Part shown: positions 1 through 7,451 of the stretch, one piece after another
Layout of the letters: each line of letters opens with the position of its first letter
How positions within the stretch are numbered: position 1 is the first letter of the stretch
From: JBEEFP01 sp041166085
GTDB taxonomy: Bacteria; Actinomycetota; Acidimicrobiia; Acidimicrobiales; JAFATL01
NCBI GenBank assembly: GCA_041166085.1
Contig: JBEEFP010000038.1
Coordinates: 48,828-112,827 of the forward strand
Length of the DNA: 64,000 bases
Direction of reading: 5' to 3'
Made by a program: the position numbers and the translations under genes
Notes under the pieces: model-generated
What the model was told of the DNA's origin: nothing
What the model saw: only the letters and a program-made list of their open reading frames with translations
The model's database searches: none

Positions 1-1091
1 TCATCACCTTCGCGGTCATGACCGTGGCCTACCTGATCGGCGGGGCCAAGATCCTGCAGCGGACCTACACCGTCACCGCGGTGTTCGCCAACGCCAGCGA
101 TGTCGGCTCGGGTGATCCCGTACGCGTGGCGGGCATCGAGGTCGGCACGGTGAAGAGCGTGCAGCGGCTGCCCCACTCCGTCCGCATGCAGCTCGAGCTG
201 CACAAGGGGACGCAGCTGTCGCGCGGCACGCGCGCGTCGGTGCGTCTGCGCACGCTGCTCGGCAAGAAGTACGTGCAGCTGGCCGATCCGGGCACCGGAC
301 CCGCGCTGCCCCACGGCGCGGTGATCCCCCTCAGCCGCACCGACCCCGGCACCGACGTGGACGAGGTCGTGACATCCTTCGACACCTCGCTGCAGCACAT
401 CGACGTGCAGTCGATGAACACCCTCCTGCGGTCCTTCGACAAGGTCATGGAGGGCAAGGGCCAGACCGTCAACACCCTGCTCGGCGATCTCGGCACCCTG
501 TCCACCACTATGGGGCAACGCCAGGCCGATCTGGATCGGTTGCTGGCCGCCAGCTCCAAGCTGCTCACGGCCATGGACGACCGCAAGGCCGCCCTCGGGT
601 CATCGGTCGACGGCATGAGCGCGGCCCTCGACGCACTGGCGGCACGCCGGGCCGAGCTGACCCAACTCGTCTCTGGCGTCCGCGACCTCAACACCACGCT
701 GACGCCCCTGCTGGCGCGCAACGAGGGCCGTCTGTCGGGCGTGCTCGACGACGTGCTCGTCACCGCCAAGGTGCTCGACGAGAAGCGGGACCGCATCAAG
801 CTCGCCCTCGATCAGCTGCCCGACGCCGTGTACCGCCTCTACAAGGTGACCAAGCAGGGCTCGTGGATCCAGGTCTACAACGTCGGCTACCCGATGTACC
901 CGTACGTCGCCGATCCGCTCGACGTCGGGGACAGCAACGGTCAGGACCCCGGCAAGCAGGGGGGCCTGCCGTCCATCTGGTTCCGTCCGCCGTTCCAAGC
1001 GCCCGGCGCCGATGTGGCCGGCGTGTCCGTCGATACCGGCGACCACCACCAGCCCCCGCCCCAGGGCTATTACCAGGGTGGACCGAAGTGA
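1..1091 (+). CDS. Mce/MlaD family protein (5' end outside window)
   Basis: Subunit of an Mce lipid importer, in which MlaD-type domains form a tunnel or shuttle for hydrophobic substrates across the cell envelope. The reading frame is already open at base 3 and encodes a hydrophobic stretch before the first ATG (base 18), so the N-terminal anchor probably begins upstream of the window. An MlaD-like beta domain follows (about residues 20-105 of the visible part, with a VRVAGIEVGTVKSV strand typical of the family), then a long helical region. The stop overlaps the GTG of the next gene (GTGA). Being first of four consecutive mce genes and followed by mas genes, it would be C- or D-like by position, but this is not certain. 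Confidence 0.9.
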   Translation, partial: ITFAVMTVAYLIGGAKILQRTYTVTAVFANASDVGSGDPVRVAGIEVGTVKSVQRLPHSVRMQLELHKGTQLSRGTRASVRLRTLLGKKYVQLADPGTGPALPHGAVIPLSRTDPGTDVDEVVTSFDTSLQHIDVQSMNTLLRSFDKVMEGKGQTVNTLLGDLGTLSTTMGQRQADLDRLLAASSKLLTAMDDRKAALGSSVDGMSAALDALAARRAELTQLVSGVRDLNTTLTPLLARNEGRLSGVLDDVLVTAKVLDEKRDRIKLALDQLPDAVYRLYKVTKQGSWIQVYNVGYPMYPYVADPLDVGDSNGQDPGKQGGLPSIWFRPPFQAPGADVAGVSVDTGDHHQPPPQGYYQGGPK

Positions 1092-2359
1092 CGCGCCGGC
1101 TCATCCCCTTCGCCATCGGGCTCGGGTTCATCCTCGCGGTGGCGGGCCTGTCGGGTGTGCCCGTGATCGCCAACCCGCTGCGCCCGGCCGCCACCGAGAT
1201 CACGGTGGAGTTCCCGCGCACCGTCGGCCTCTATCCGCAGTCGCGCGTCCTCGTGCAGGGCGTGCGGGCCGGCACCGTGCAGCGCATCGAGCCGACGGCC
1301 GACCGCGTCCGCGTGCACCTCACCGTGCACGACGTGGCGCTGGCGCCCGACGCCGTCGCCACCGTTCGCCTGCGCTCATTGATCGGCGAGCGCTACGTCG
1401 AGCTCGGGCCCGTGTGGTCGGGCACCGGGCCGCGCCTGGAGAGCGGGACCGTCATCCCGCTGTCCAGGAGCCGGGTGCCGGCCGAGGTCAACGAGCTGTT
1501 CGACGAAGCGACGCGTGTCTCCGAGCAGGTCGACGCCGACGCCCTGCGGATGATGGTCAAGAACCTGGGTCAGGCCCTGGGCGGCAACTCGCAGGCGGTG
1601 GCGGGCGTGACCAGCGGCCTGTCGCAGGTGGGCCAGACGCTGTCGACCCGTTCGGCCGAGCTGGACCAGAGCCTGCACGCGCTGCAAGGCGTGGTCGGCA
1701 CCTTGGCGTCGCGCGACGGCGAGGTCACGAGCATCCTGCGCTCGTCGACCGCGGTCTCGCAGTCGCTGCTCGCACAGCAGGGCGCGCTGGACGCGGCCGT
1801 CGGGGGCCTCGACGACATGCTCGGTCGGCTGGCGTCGTTCACGGGCAACGAGAAGGACAAGATCGCGGCCGTCCTCGACTCACTGGACCGGGTGGGCCGC
1901 ATCCTCGCCGACCACGAGAAGGGATGGCAGCAGATCGTCGATCTGGCGCCGTACTACGCCTATGGCTGGTACAACGCCATCCACCACGACGGGAGCCGGT
2001 GGTGGCTGCTCGAACAGGCCCAGGGACTGTTCTTCGTGCCCTTTACCCACCCCATGAACGCGGCCGGCGGCCCCGGTTCGATCAACGACGACAACCGCGT
2101 GGTGCCGGCGGTCGACTACTCGTGCAGCCCGTTGCGACCGGCGGTGCCGTGGCAGGTCGACGCCACCCAGTACACCGGCGCCGGCCCGCTGCTGCCCGCC
2201 GGCACCATCGGCGACGGGTTCATCACCGTCAACAACGATCCGCACGGCGGCTACCACGCGCCCGGCTACCAGGGCGCAGAGCCCGAGCCCGACCAGAACG
2301 CGCCGGCGGGGAGCAAGTGCCCCGATCCGGGGTCCGCACCAGGGAAGCCGGACCAGTGA
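1088..2359 (+). CDS. Mce/MlaD family protein
   Basis: Second visible Mce subunit, 423 residues. The start chosen is the GTG that overlaps the previous stop (GTGA), because it places a single N-terminal hydrophobic segment (about residues 5-25) directly before the MlaD domain (about residues 35-115, with strand VLVQGVRAGTVQRI). The rest is the helical Mce region with many Ser/Ala/Gln residues, and the C-terminus is rich in Pro, Gly and Asp. The same start/stop overlap links all four mce genes, so they are almost certainly one transcript. The substrate cannot be read from sequence. The sterol genes 45 kb downstream make a Mce4-like sterol role attractive, but this is inference. Confidence 0.9.
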   Translation: MTRRLIPFAIGLGFILAVAGLSGVPVIANPLRPAATEITVEFPRTVGLYPQSRVLVQGVRAGTVQRIEPTADRVRVHLTVHDVALAPDAVATVRLRSLIGERYVELGPVWSGTGPRLESGTVIPLSRSRVPAEVNELFDEATRVSEQVDADALRMMVKNLGQALGGNSQAVAGVTSGLSQVGQTLSTRSAELDQSLHALQGVVGTLASRDGEVTSILRSSTAVSQSLLAQQGALDAAVGGLDDMLGRLASFTGNEKDKIAAVLDSLDRVGRILADHEKGWQQIVDLAPYYAYGWYNAIHHDGSRWWLLEQAQGLFFVPFTHPMNAAGGPGSINDDNRVVPAVDYSCSPLRPAVPWQVDATQYTGAGPLLPAGTIGDGFITVNNDPHGGYHAPGYQGAEPEPDQNAPAGSKCPDPGSAPGKPDQ

Positions 2360-3552
2360 GCCCGGGCGGCGTCCGCAACATCCGCATCGGCGTGCTCGTC
2401 CTCGCGCTCGTGGCGGGCGTGGTGTGGTGGCGGGCCCACACTCCCCCTGCCCGACAGCACTTCGCGGCAGTGCTCTCCGACGCGTCGGAGCTGGTGCCGG
2501 ACAACAGCGTGCGCATCCACGACGTGCAGGTCGGCCAGATCACCAAGGTCAGCCTCGACGGCCTGCACGCCAAGGTGGCGTTCAACGTCGACCGTGACGT
2601 GCACCTGCCGGCCGCCACCCGCGTCGAGCTGCGTCAGACCAGCCTGCTGGGCGAGGAGTACCTCGCGCTCGTCCCCAGCGGCGGCGGCCACCTGGCCGAG
2701 GGCTCGACCATTCCCATCGACCGCACCCGCCGCGTGCCCCAGCTCGAGCAGGTGGTCGGCCTGGGCGGGGAGCTCGTCAACCAGGTGACGGCCGACAGCC
2801 TGAACCGGGTGATCCATGCCTTCGACGACGCGGCGGGCGGCGACCCGCAGCGGGTGGCCCGCTTCCTCGACGCCATGGCCGGCGCGACCCATGCCTTCGC
2901 CGAGCACCGCGACGACCTGGGCGCCACCATCGACCGGGTCGAGCAGATGGCGGCGTCGCTCGCGCCCCACACCCAGGAGCTGGCCCGCTCCGTGGACCAG
3001 TTCGCCGCCGGTCTGCATGCCCTCGACCAGCACAAGGGCGAGCTGGCCGCCTTCGTCACCTCGGTCGACAAGCTGTCCACCAACGCGGCCGAGCTGGTGA
3101 CGACCAACGAGGCCAAGCTCAGCGCCGCCGGAGCCCAGGCCAAGAGCCTCCTCACCGAGATCGACACCAACCTTCCCGACTTCGAGAAGGCGGTGCAGGC
3201 CCTCCCCGACTTCAACAACGGATGGAGCTGCACGGTGCAGGGCAACTTCATCCAATGGCTGGCCGCCGCGTACAACGAGGTGGCGCGCGTCGACACGGGC
3301 AGCGGCCACTGCACACCCGAGCAAGGCCCGCGCGGCCGCGAGGAGTCGGGGCAGGTGCAGGTGAACAACGTGCCCAGGCAGAGCATCGACGACCCCGCCC
3401 ACACGGGTGACATCGATCTGGGCGCGGGCTCGGCCAACGGCAACCGGGTCGACAACAACGGCCGGCCGCAGCAGCAGAGCAGCAGCAGCAGCAGCAGCGC
3501 CTCGTCGGGGCCGCGCGGGCTGCGCTCGTTCATGTGGTGGGGGCTGGCGTGA
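2356..3552 (+). CDS. Mce/MlaD family protein with C-terminal poly-Ser tract
   Basis: Third Mce subunit, 398 residues, starting at the GTG in the GTGA overlap with the previous gene. A membrane anchor (about residues 8-24, IGVLVLALVAGVVWW) leads into an MlaD domain containing VRIHDVQVGQITKV, and a long alpha-helical region with repeated Asp/Leu/Ala heptads follows. The C-terminus is low complexity: a Gln run then a Ser run, encoded by a near-perfect CAG/AGC triplet array at about 3469-3500, which could change length by slippage without changing frame. There is no lipobox, so it is not a clear MceE lipoprotein. It overlaps the next mce gene by GTGA. Confidence 0.9.
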   Translation: MSPGGVRNIRIGVLVLALVAGVVWWRAHTPPARQHFAAVLSDASELVPDNSVRIHDVQVGQITKVSLDGLHAKVAFNVDRDVHLPAATRVELRQTSLLGEEYLALVPSGGGHLAEGSTIPIDRTRRVPQLEQVVGLGGELVNQVTADSLNRVIHAFDDAAGGDPQRVARFLDAMAGATHAFAEHRDDLGATIDRVEQMAASLAPHTQELARSVDQFAAGLHALDQHKGELAAFVTSVDKLSTNAAELVTTNEAKLSAAGAQAKSLLTEIDTNLPDFEKAVQALPDFNNGWSCTVQGNFIQWLAAAYNEVARVDTGSGHCTPEQGPRGREESGQVQVNNVPRQSIDDPAHTGDIDLGAGSANGNRVDNNGRPQQQSSSSSSSASSGPRGLRSFMWWGLA

Positions 3553-4736
3553 AGCTCACCATGCGCCAGGTCGCCAACCTGGTCCTCGTCGCCGTGGTCT
3601 CGGTCGTGGCCCTGGCCTGGGCGTCGGTCGGCCTGGCAGGGGTGCGCTTCGACAAGGCCAAGACCATGCGCGTGCAGCTGGCCCAGTCGGGCGGGGCGCT
3701 GCCCGGCGCCGAGGTGACGTACCTGGGCGTCCCGATCGGCAAGGTGAGCTCGACCCACCTGATCGACAACGCGGTGGAGCTCGCACTGTCGGTGCGCCCC
3801 AAGGGCCCGATGGCCAAGGAGCTGCGGGCCGACGTCCGCCAGAAGAGCTCGTTGGGCGAGCCCTATGTCGACCTCTCCCCGGTTGATCCCCACGCAACCA
3901 CGACCGCCGATCCGGACGGCGCCCTGATCCCTGCCGCCCGCACCAGCACGCCGCGGCCGCTCTACGAGCTGCTGGGCCAGGCCGACAAGGTGCTGGGCAA
4001 GATCGACCCCGCCGACCTCGGCGCCATGGCCGACGGCCTGTCCGGGGTCGTGGGCCACGAGGACGACCTGCACACCCTGCTCACGTCGTGGGCCGACGTG
4101 GGCCAGGTGCTGGCTGCGCGCAAGGACGAGCTGGGTGCGCTGCTCTCGGACTCGGCCACCCTCACGACGGCCCTCGACGCGTCACGCGCGGACATGGCGA
4201 GCGCCATCTCCGGATACGCGCGCGTCGGCGAGGTCCTCGACCGTCACACCGCCGACCTCGAACGCATCCTCACCAACGGGGCCGCGCTCGGCACCACCGG
4301 GTCCGACCTCCTGTCCAACTCGAAGGACGACCTCGACGGGGTGCTCAGCGGCCTCGACACGACCTTCCACACGCTGGCCAGCCGGCCCCAGAAGATGTTC
4401 GAGACGATCTACTGGTTCCCGCGCTTCGGCCAACGCCTGGGCTACACCCTCGAGGGCGACACCATGAACATCGGGCTCGGTGGTGGGTTCCCGCTCGAGC
4501 CGGGGTACCAGCCCCGCTTCGGCGTCCCCGTCTACGGCGAGGGCCTGCGCCTCGACCGCATCTTCGTGCCCACCATCGCCCAACGCATCGACATCGACAT
4601 GGGCCGGACCCAGCAGGGCCGCACCATCGCCCTCGTCAGCCCGGACGAAGCCCGCTACGCGAGCGAGTCGACCGCCCACCTGCTCGAGATCATCCACAAG
4701 AAGGAGGCCGAGCTGGACCGAGGGGGTCCGGGCTGA
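3549..4736 (+). CDS. Mce/MlaD family protein (MceF-like position)
   Basis: Fourth and last Mce subunit, 395 residues. GTG at 3549 overlaps the upstream stop; an ATG-like start 15 bases earlier would only add five residues. The N-terminal anchor (about residues 6-27) is followed by an MlaD domain with the strand GAEVTYLGVPIGKVSS, which resembles MceF proteins. A helical region and a C-terminal domain with a conserved-looking aromatic patch (IYWFPRFGQRLGY) follow. It ends the mce run; the next gene is on the opposite strand six bases beyond the stop. Position and motif suggest MceF, but assignment among the A-F paralogues is not secure. Confidence 0.88.
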   Translation: MKLTMRQVANLVLVAVVSVVALAWASVGLAGVRFDKAKTMRVQLAQSGGALPGAEVTYLGVPIGKVSSTHLIDNAVELALSVRPKGPMAKELRADVRQKSSLGEPYVDLSPVDPHATTTADPDGALIPAARTSTPRPLYELLGQADKVLGKIDPADLGAMADGLSGVVGHEDDLHTLLTSWADVGQVLAARKDELGALLSDSATLTTALDASRADMASAISGYARVGEVLDRHTADLERILTNGAALGTTGSDLLSNSKDDLDGVLSGLDTTFHTLASRPQKMFETIYWFPRFGQRLGYTLEGDTMNIGLGGGFPLEPGYQPRFGVPVYGEGLRLDRIFVPTIAQRIDIDMGRTQQGRTIALVSPDEARYASESTAHLLEIIHKKEAELDRGGPG

Positions 4737-4742
4737 GTCTCG

Positions 4743-5237
4743 CTACAACACCTCAACCTTCGTCACCCTGCTGGCCTTCTGATCGACGGTGACGAGCAGA
4801 CCCACCCGGATAACCTGCGGCTGCTGCTTCCCACCCTCAGAGGTGACCTGTTGATCGACGACGACGAGGAAGGTGGCCAGCCCTCCGGCGACCCGCTGGG
4901 CGCGGGGGCCGGCGACGATCCGCCCGGTGCTGACGGTGTTGTTGGCGGCGATGCGCTGGGCGAAGTCGGCACCCATGGCGGTGCGGAACTCCTTCTCGAA
5001 CCCGGGCGACCCGAGAGCGAGGACCCGGGCGATGTCGGCATCGAGCCGCTTGTGGTCGAACGAGGTGACAGCGACCGCGAAGCGCCGAGTCAGACCGACG
5101 GCGGCGGGGCTGGGTCGGGGCTCGGAACCGCCCCCGCCGAAGAGGTCGAGCTGCGTCGCCTCGAAGACGACGAGCGCGCCGAGCAGGACGACGAGGACGA
5201 CCGGGGTCCAGCGGCTCCGCCGGAGGCTGCCGAGCAC
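4743..5237 (-). CDS. Mce-associated membrane protein (mas-like), copy 1
   Basis: About 164 residues starting from a GTG at 5237. One transmembrane segment (about residues 11-30, WTPVVLVVLLGALVVFEATQ) precedes an NTF2-like alpha/beta region with RFAVAVTSFDHKRLDADIARV. Mce-associated proteins of this architecture stabilise or assist Mce complexes in actinobacteria. This copy is convergent with the last mce gene (6 bases between stops) and divergent from its paralogue downstream, which is unusual because mas genes normally follow mce genes on the same strand. Choice of coding strand rests on its alignment with that paralogue. The opposite strand here would encode a low-complexity acidic tract, taken as shadow. 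Confidence 0.75.
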   Translation of the reverse strand: MLGSLRRSRWTPVVLVVLLGALVVFEATQLDLFGGGGSEPRPSPAAVGLTRRFAVAVTSFDHKRLDADIARVLALGSPGFEKEFRTAMGADFAQRIAANNTVSTGRIVAGPRAQRVAGGLATFLVVVDQQVTSEGGKQQPQVIRVGLLVTVDQKASRVTKVEVL

Positions 5238-5267
5238 CAGCGGAGCGTAGTCCGGGCCTGGTGGGCG

Positions 5268-5720
5268 GTGGCCGCAGTGCTGGCCGTGCTGGCGGCGGTG
5301 GGCGGCATCGTGGTGCTGCTTCGTGGTGGCGACGGTGGCGGCCGCAAGGCCGAGGTCACCTCGCAGGCTGAGCGCTTCGCCCTCGCCCTGTCGTCCTACG
5401 ACTACCGGCACATCACCACCGACCTGGCCCACGTGCGGGCCATGGGCGTCGGCAACTTCCGCTACCAGTACGAGCAGGTTCTCGGGGGCGACTCGTTCCG
5501 CAAGGCGCTGGCCGACAACCAGGCCGTCGCCACCGCCAAGGTCCTGAAGGGCCCGTACGTCGCGTCGCTGAGCGATTCGGATGCGCGCACGTTCACCGTG
5601 TTGGAACAGTCACTCCGGGGAAAGGGACAAGCGCAACCGCAGACGCGGCGAGTGCGAGTCGAGAGCATTCTCGTCCGCACCGTCGACGGATGGCGGATCG
5701 ACTGGGTCGAGATCACCTAG
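5268..5720 (+). CDS. Mce-associated membrane protein (mas-like), copy 2
   Basis: About 150 residues if it starts at GTG 5268. The frame is open far upstream, so a longer acidic N-terminus cannot be excluded. A transmembrane segment (VAAVLAVLAAVGGIVVLL) is followed by an NTF2-like domain with RFALALSSYDYRHITTDLAHV and a C-terminal GWRIDWVEI strand. It aligns along its length with the minus-strand neighbour at 4743-5237, so the two arose by duplication and now face away from each other with about 30 bases between starts. Likely role: accessory factor of the Mce importer encoded upstream. The start is the least certain part of the call. Confidence 0.75.
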   Translation: MAAVLAVLAAVGGIVVLLRGGDGGGRKAEVTSQAERFALALSSYDYRHITTDLAHVRAMGVGNFRYQYEQVLGGDSFRKALADNQAVATAKVLKGPYVASLSDSDARTFTVLEQSLRGKGQAQPQTRRVRVESILVRTVDGWRIDWVEIT

Positions 5721-5735
5721 GAGAGCGACGGAGCG

Positions 5736-6173
5736 GTGGACATCACACTCGCGATGAACATCCCGAGGGACTCGTCGACGCTCCCGCTCGTCCGCCACCT
5801 CGCCAAATACTCGCTCGGTGAGATCGGCGTCTCACGCCAGTGCATCGGTGACGTGGAGGTCGCCCTCACCGAGGCGTGCGCCAACGTCGTCGAGCACACC
5901 ACGGCCGAGGACGAGTACTCGGTCGCGATCGAGATCACCGACCACACCTGCGAGATCCGCGTCATCGACACCGGCCACGGCTTCGACTTCGAGACGATCG
6001 GTCGCAACGACGCCGACTCGGGCGCCGAGGGCGGCCGCGGCATCCAGCTCATGCGCGCCCTCGTCGACCGGATCAAGTTCACGTCGGAGCCCGAGTCGGG
6101 CACCATCGTCCACCTCGTGAAGGAGCTGGAGTTCGACCGGGCCAAGCCCTTCGTGAAGCGGCCCGAGACCTAG
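5736..6173 (+). CDS. Anti-sigma-factor-type serine kinase (RsbW/HATPase_c_2)
   Basis: 145-residue GHKL ATPase of the RsbW/SpoIIAB class, which bind sigma factors and phosphorylate anti-sigma antagonists. Bergerat-fold motifs are intact: N box E46-x3-N50-x3-H54 (TEACANVVEH), G1 box D78-T-G-H-G, and G2 box GGRGIQLM at about 99-106. The start is GTG 5736, preceded by GGAGAG about 10 bases upstream. No sigma factor or antagonist gene is adjacent, so it is an orphan here. It is 15 bases after the mas gene on the same strand and its stop overlaps the P450 stop convergently by 4 bases. The target sigma factor is unknown. Confidence 0.88.
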   Translation: MDITLAMNIPRDSSTLPLVRHLAKYSLGEIGVSRQCIGDVEVALTEACANVVEHTTAEDEYSVAIEITDHTCEIRVIDTGHGFDFETIGRNDADSGAEGGRGIQLMRALVDRIKFTSEPESGTIVHLVKELEFDRAKPFVKRPET

Positions 6174-7393
6174 CCGAAGACGACAGGCAGGCGCTGCGGG
6201 GTCCGGAAGGTCATCCCGGTGATCTCGACGTCCGCCGCCTCTGGGTCGAGGCGCAGGTTGGGCAGGCGGTCGAAGACCTTCTCGAGGACGACCCTGGTCT
6301 CCATGCGCGCCAGGTGCTGGCCCAGACACATGTGGGGGCCGAAACCGAACGCCATGTGCTGCTGCTGCTTGCGCAGGATGGCGAGGTCCTCGGAGTCCTC
6401 CCATCGATTGTCGTCGTGATTGGCCGAGCCGAGGTTCACGATGATCACGGAGTCCTTGGCGACGGGCACGCCGCACACGGTGGTGTCCTCGACGGCCGTG
6501 CGCATGATGGTGAGCAGCGGCGGCTCCCAGCGCAGGCCCTCCTCGATCGCCTTGGGCAGGAGGGAGCGGTCGTCGCGGAGGGCCGCGAGCTGTTCGGGGT
6601 TCTTCATCAGCCCGTAGAGCAAGTTCGACGACGAGCGGTAGGTGGTCTCGGCGCCTGCGGGCAGCAGGAGCCGGCAGAAGGCGATGATCTCGTCGTCGGT
6701 GAGCGACTGGCCGTCCATCTCCGCCTTGATCAGCACGCTGACGAAGTCGTCGCCCAGATGGGCCCGCCGGTACTCGATCTTCTCGCGCAGGTAGTCGCCG
6801 AGCGCCTTCGACGCCCGCATCGACTTCTCCATGTCGAAGCCGATGCTGATGAGCTCGACCGTCCACACGTGGAACTGGTCGATGTCCTCCTTCGGGAGGC
6901 CGAGCAGCCCGGCGATGACGTTGACAGGGAACGGGAACGTGAGCTCGCGGATGAGCTCGGCCCGGCCCCGATCGACGAAGCTGTCGATGCACTCGTCGAT
7001 CACCGGCCCGACCAGGTCGGACTCCCACCGCTCCATGGCCTTCTTGGAGAAGGCTTGCATCATGAGCGAGCGGTAGCGGTGATGCTCGGGCTCGTCCATC
7101 TCCAGGATGGTGTGGCCCATGACGAGGCCCATGAAGCCGGCGTAGATCTGTGAGGAGAAGCGCTCGCCGTCCTTGAGGATCTCGAGCACCGCGTCATAGG
7201 TGCAGGCGGTGTAGATGGGTGGGGCGTCCTCGGGCATGTCGTCGACCTCGAACCCGAACATCTTGCGCAGGTCGACGGGCTGCACCGGCGCCTCGCACCG
7301 CATCTCGGTGAAGGTGGGATAGGGGTTCTGGATGCGCCCCATCCCCATGTTGCGGTTGAACTCCTCGAAGGCGTCACTGACCACGTCGGTCAT
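6170..7393 (-). CDS. Cytochrome P450
   Basis: 407-residue soluble bacterial P450. Key features are intact: I-helix oxygen-activation motif AGAETT (about 246-251), K-helix ExxR (E285/R288), and heme-thiolate loop FGFGPHMCLG with the cysteine at about 356. The start ATG 7393 has a strong Shine-Dalgarno (GGAGG) eight bases upstream, which rules out the longer in-frame extension. It lacks the GNETT motif and overall look of CYP125, so a steroid C26/27 hydroxylase role should not be assumed. An electron donor could be the 3Fe-4S-type ferredoxin at 54087-54278. A palindromic candidate operator lies 26 bases upstream of its start, between it and the divergent subtilase. Confidence 0.93.
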   Translation of the reverse strand: MTDVVSDAFEEFNRNMGMGRIQNPYPTFTEMRCEAPVQPVDLRKMFGFEVDDMPEDAPPIYTACTYDAVLEILKDGERFSSQIYAGFMGLVMGHTILEMDEPEHHRYRSLMMQAFSKKAMERWESDLVGPVIDECIDSFVDRGRAELIRELTFPFPVNVIAGLLGLPKEDIDQFHVWTVELISIGFDMEKSMRASKALGDYLREKIEYRRAHLGDDFVSVLIKAEMDGQSLTDDEIIAFCRLLLPAGAETTYRSSSNLLYGLMKNPEQLAALRDDRSLLPKAIEEGLRWEPPLLTIMRTAVEDTTVCGVPVAKDSVIIVNLGSANHDDNRWEDSEDLAILRKQQQHMAFGFGPHMCLGQHLARMETRVVLEKVFDRLPNLRLDPEAADVEITGMTFRTPQRLPVVFG

Positions 7394-7418
7394 CGCTCGT
7401 CCTCCCGGAGGGCCCGCT

Positions 7419-7435
7419 TCTGACTCATAGTCAGA
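7419..7435. promoter_or_regulatory. Candidate TetR-type operator, P450/subtilase divergent promoter
   Basis: Perfect inverted repeat TCTGACT-CAT-AGTCAGA in the 58-base gap between two divergent genes. The core CTGAC-N5-GTCAG recurs before the alpha/beta hydrolase (57952-57968), with a degenerate form before cassette B (44492-44506). A -10-like GATACT overlaps its right end and lies 12 bases before the subtilase GTG. Size and symmetry suit a TetR-family dimer; the regulator is not identified. Confidence 0.55.
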
Positions 7436-7451
7436 TACTAACGTTCCCTTC

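Noticed and set aside
2634..4073. Long open minus-strand frame under the mce genes
   Set aside because: Low-complexity Arg/Ala-rich translation antisense to four clear Mce proteins; typical high-GC shadow frame.
4851..5267. Acidic in-frame extension upstream of the second mas-like gene
   Set aside because: It is antisense to the first mas-like gene, which has a recognisable TM and NTF2-like domain; kept only as an alternative start note.
6170..7393. P450 as CYP125 (steroid C26 hydroxylase)
   Set aside because: Lacks the GNETT I-helix and the CYP125-like heme loop; only a general P450 call is supported.
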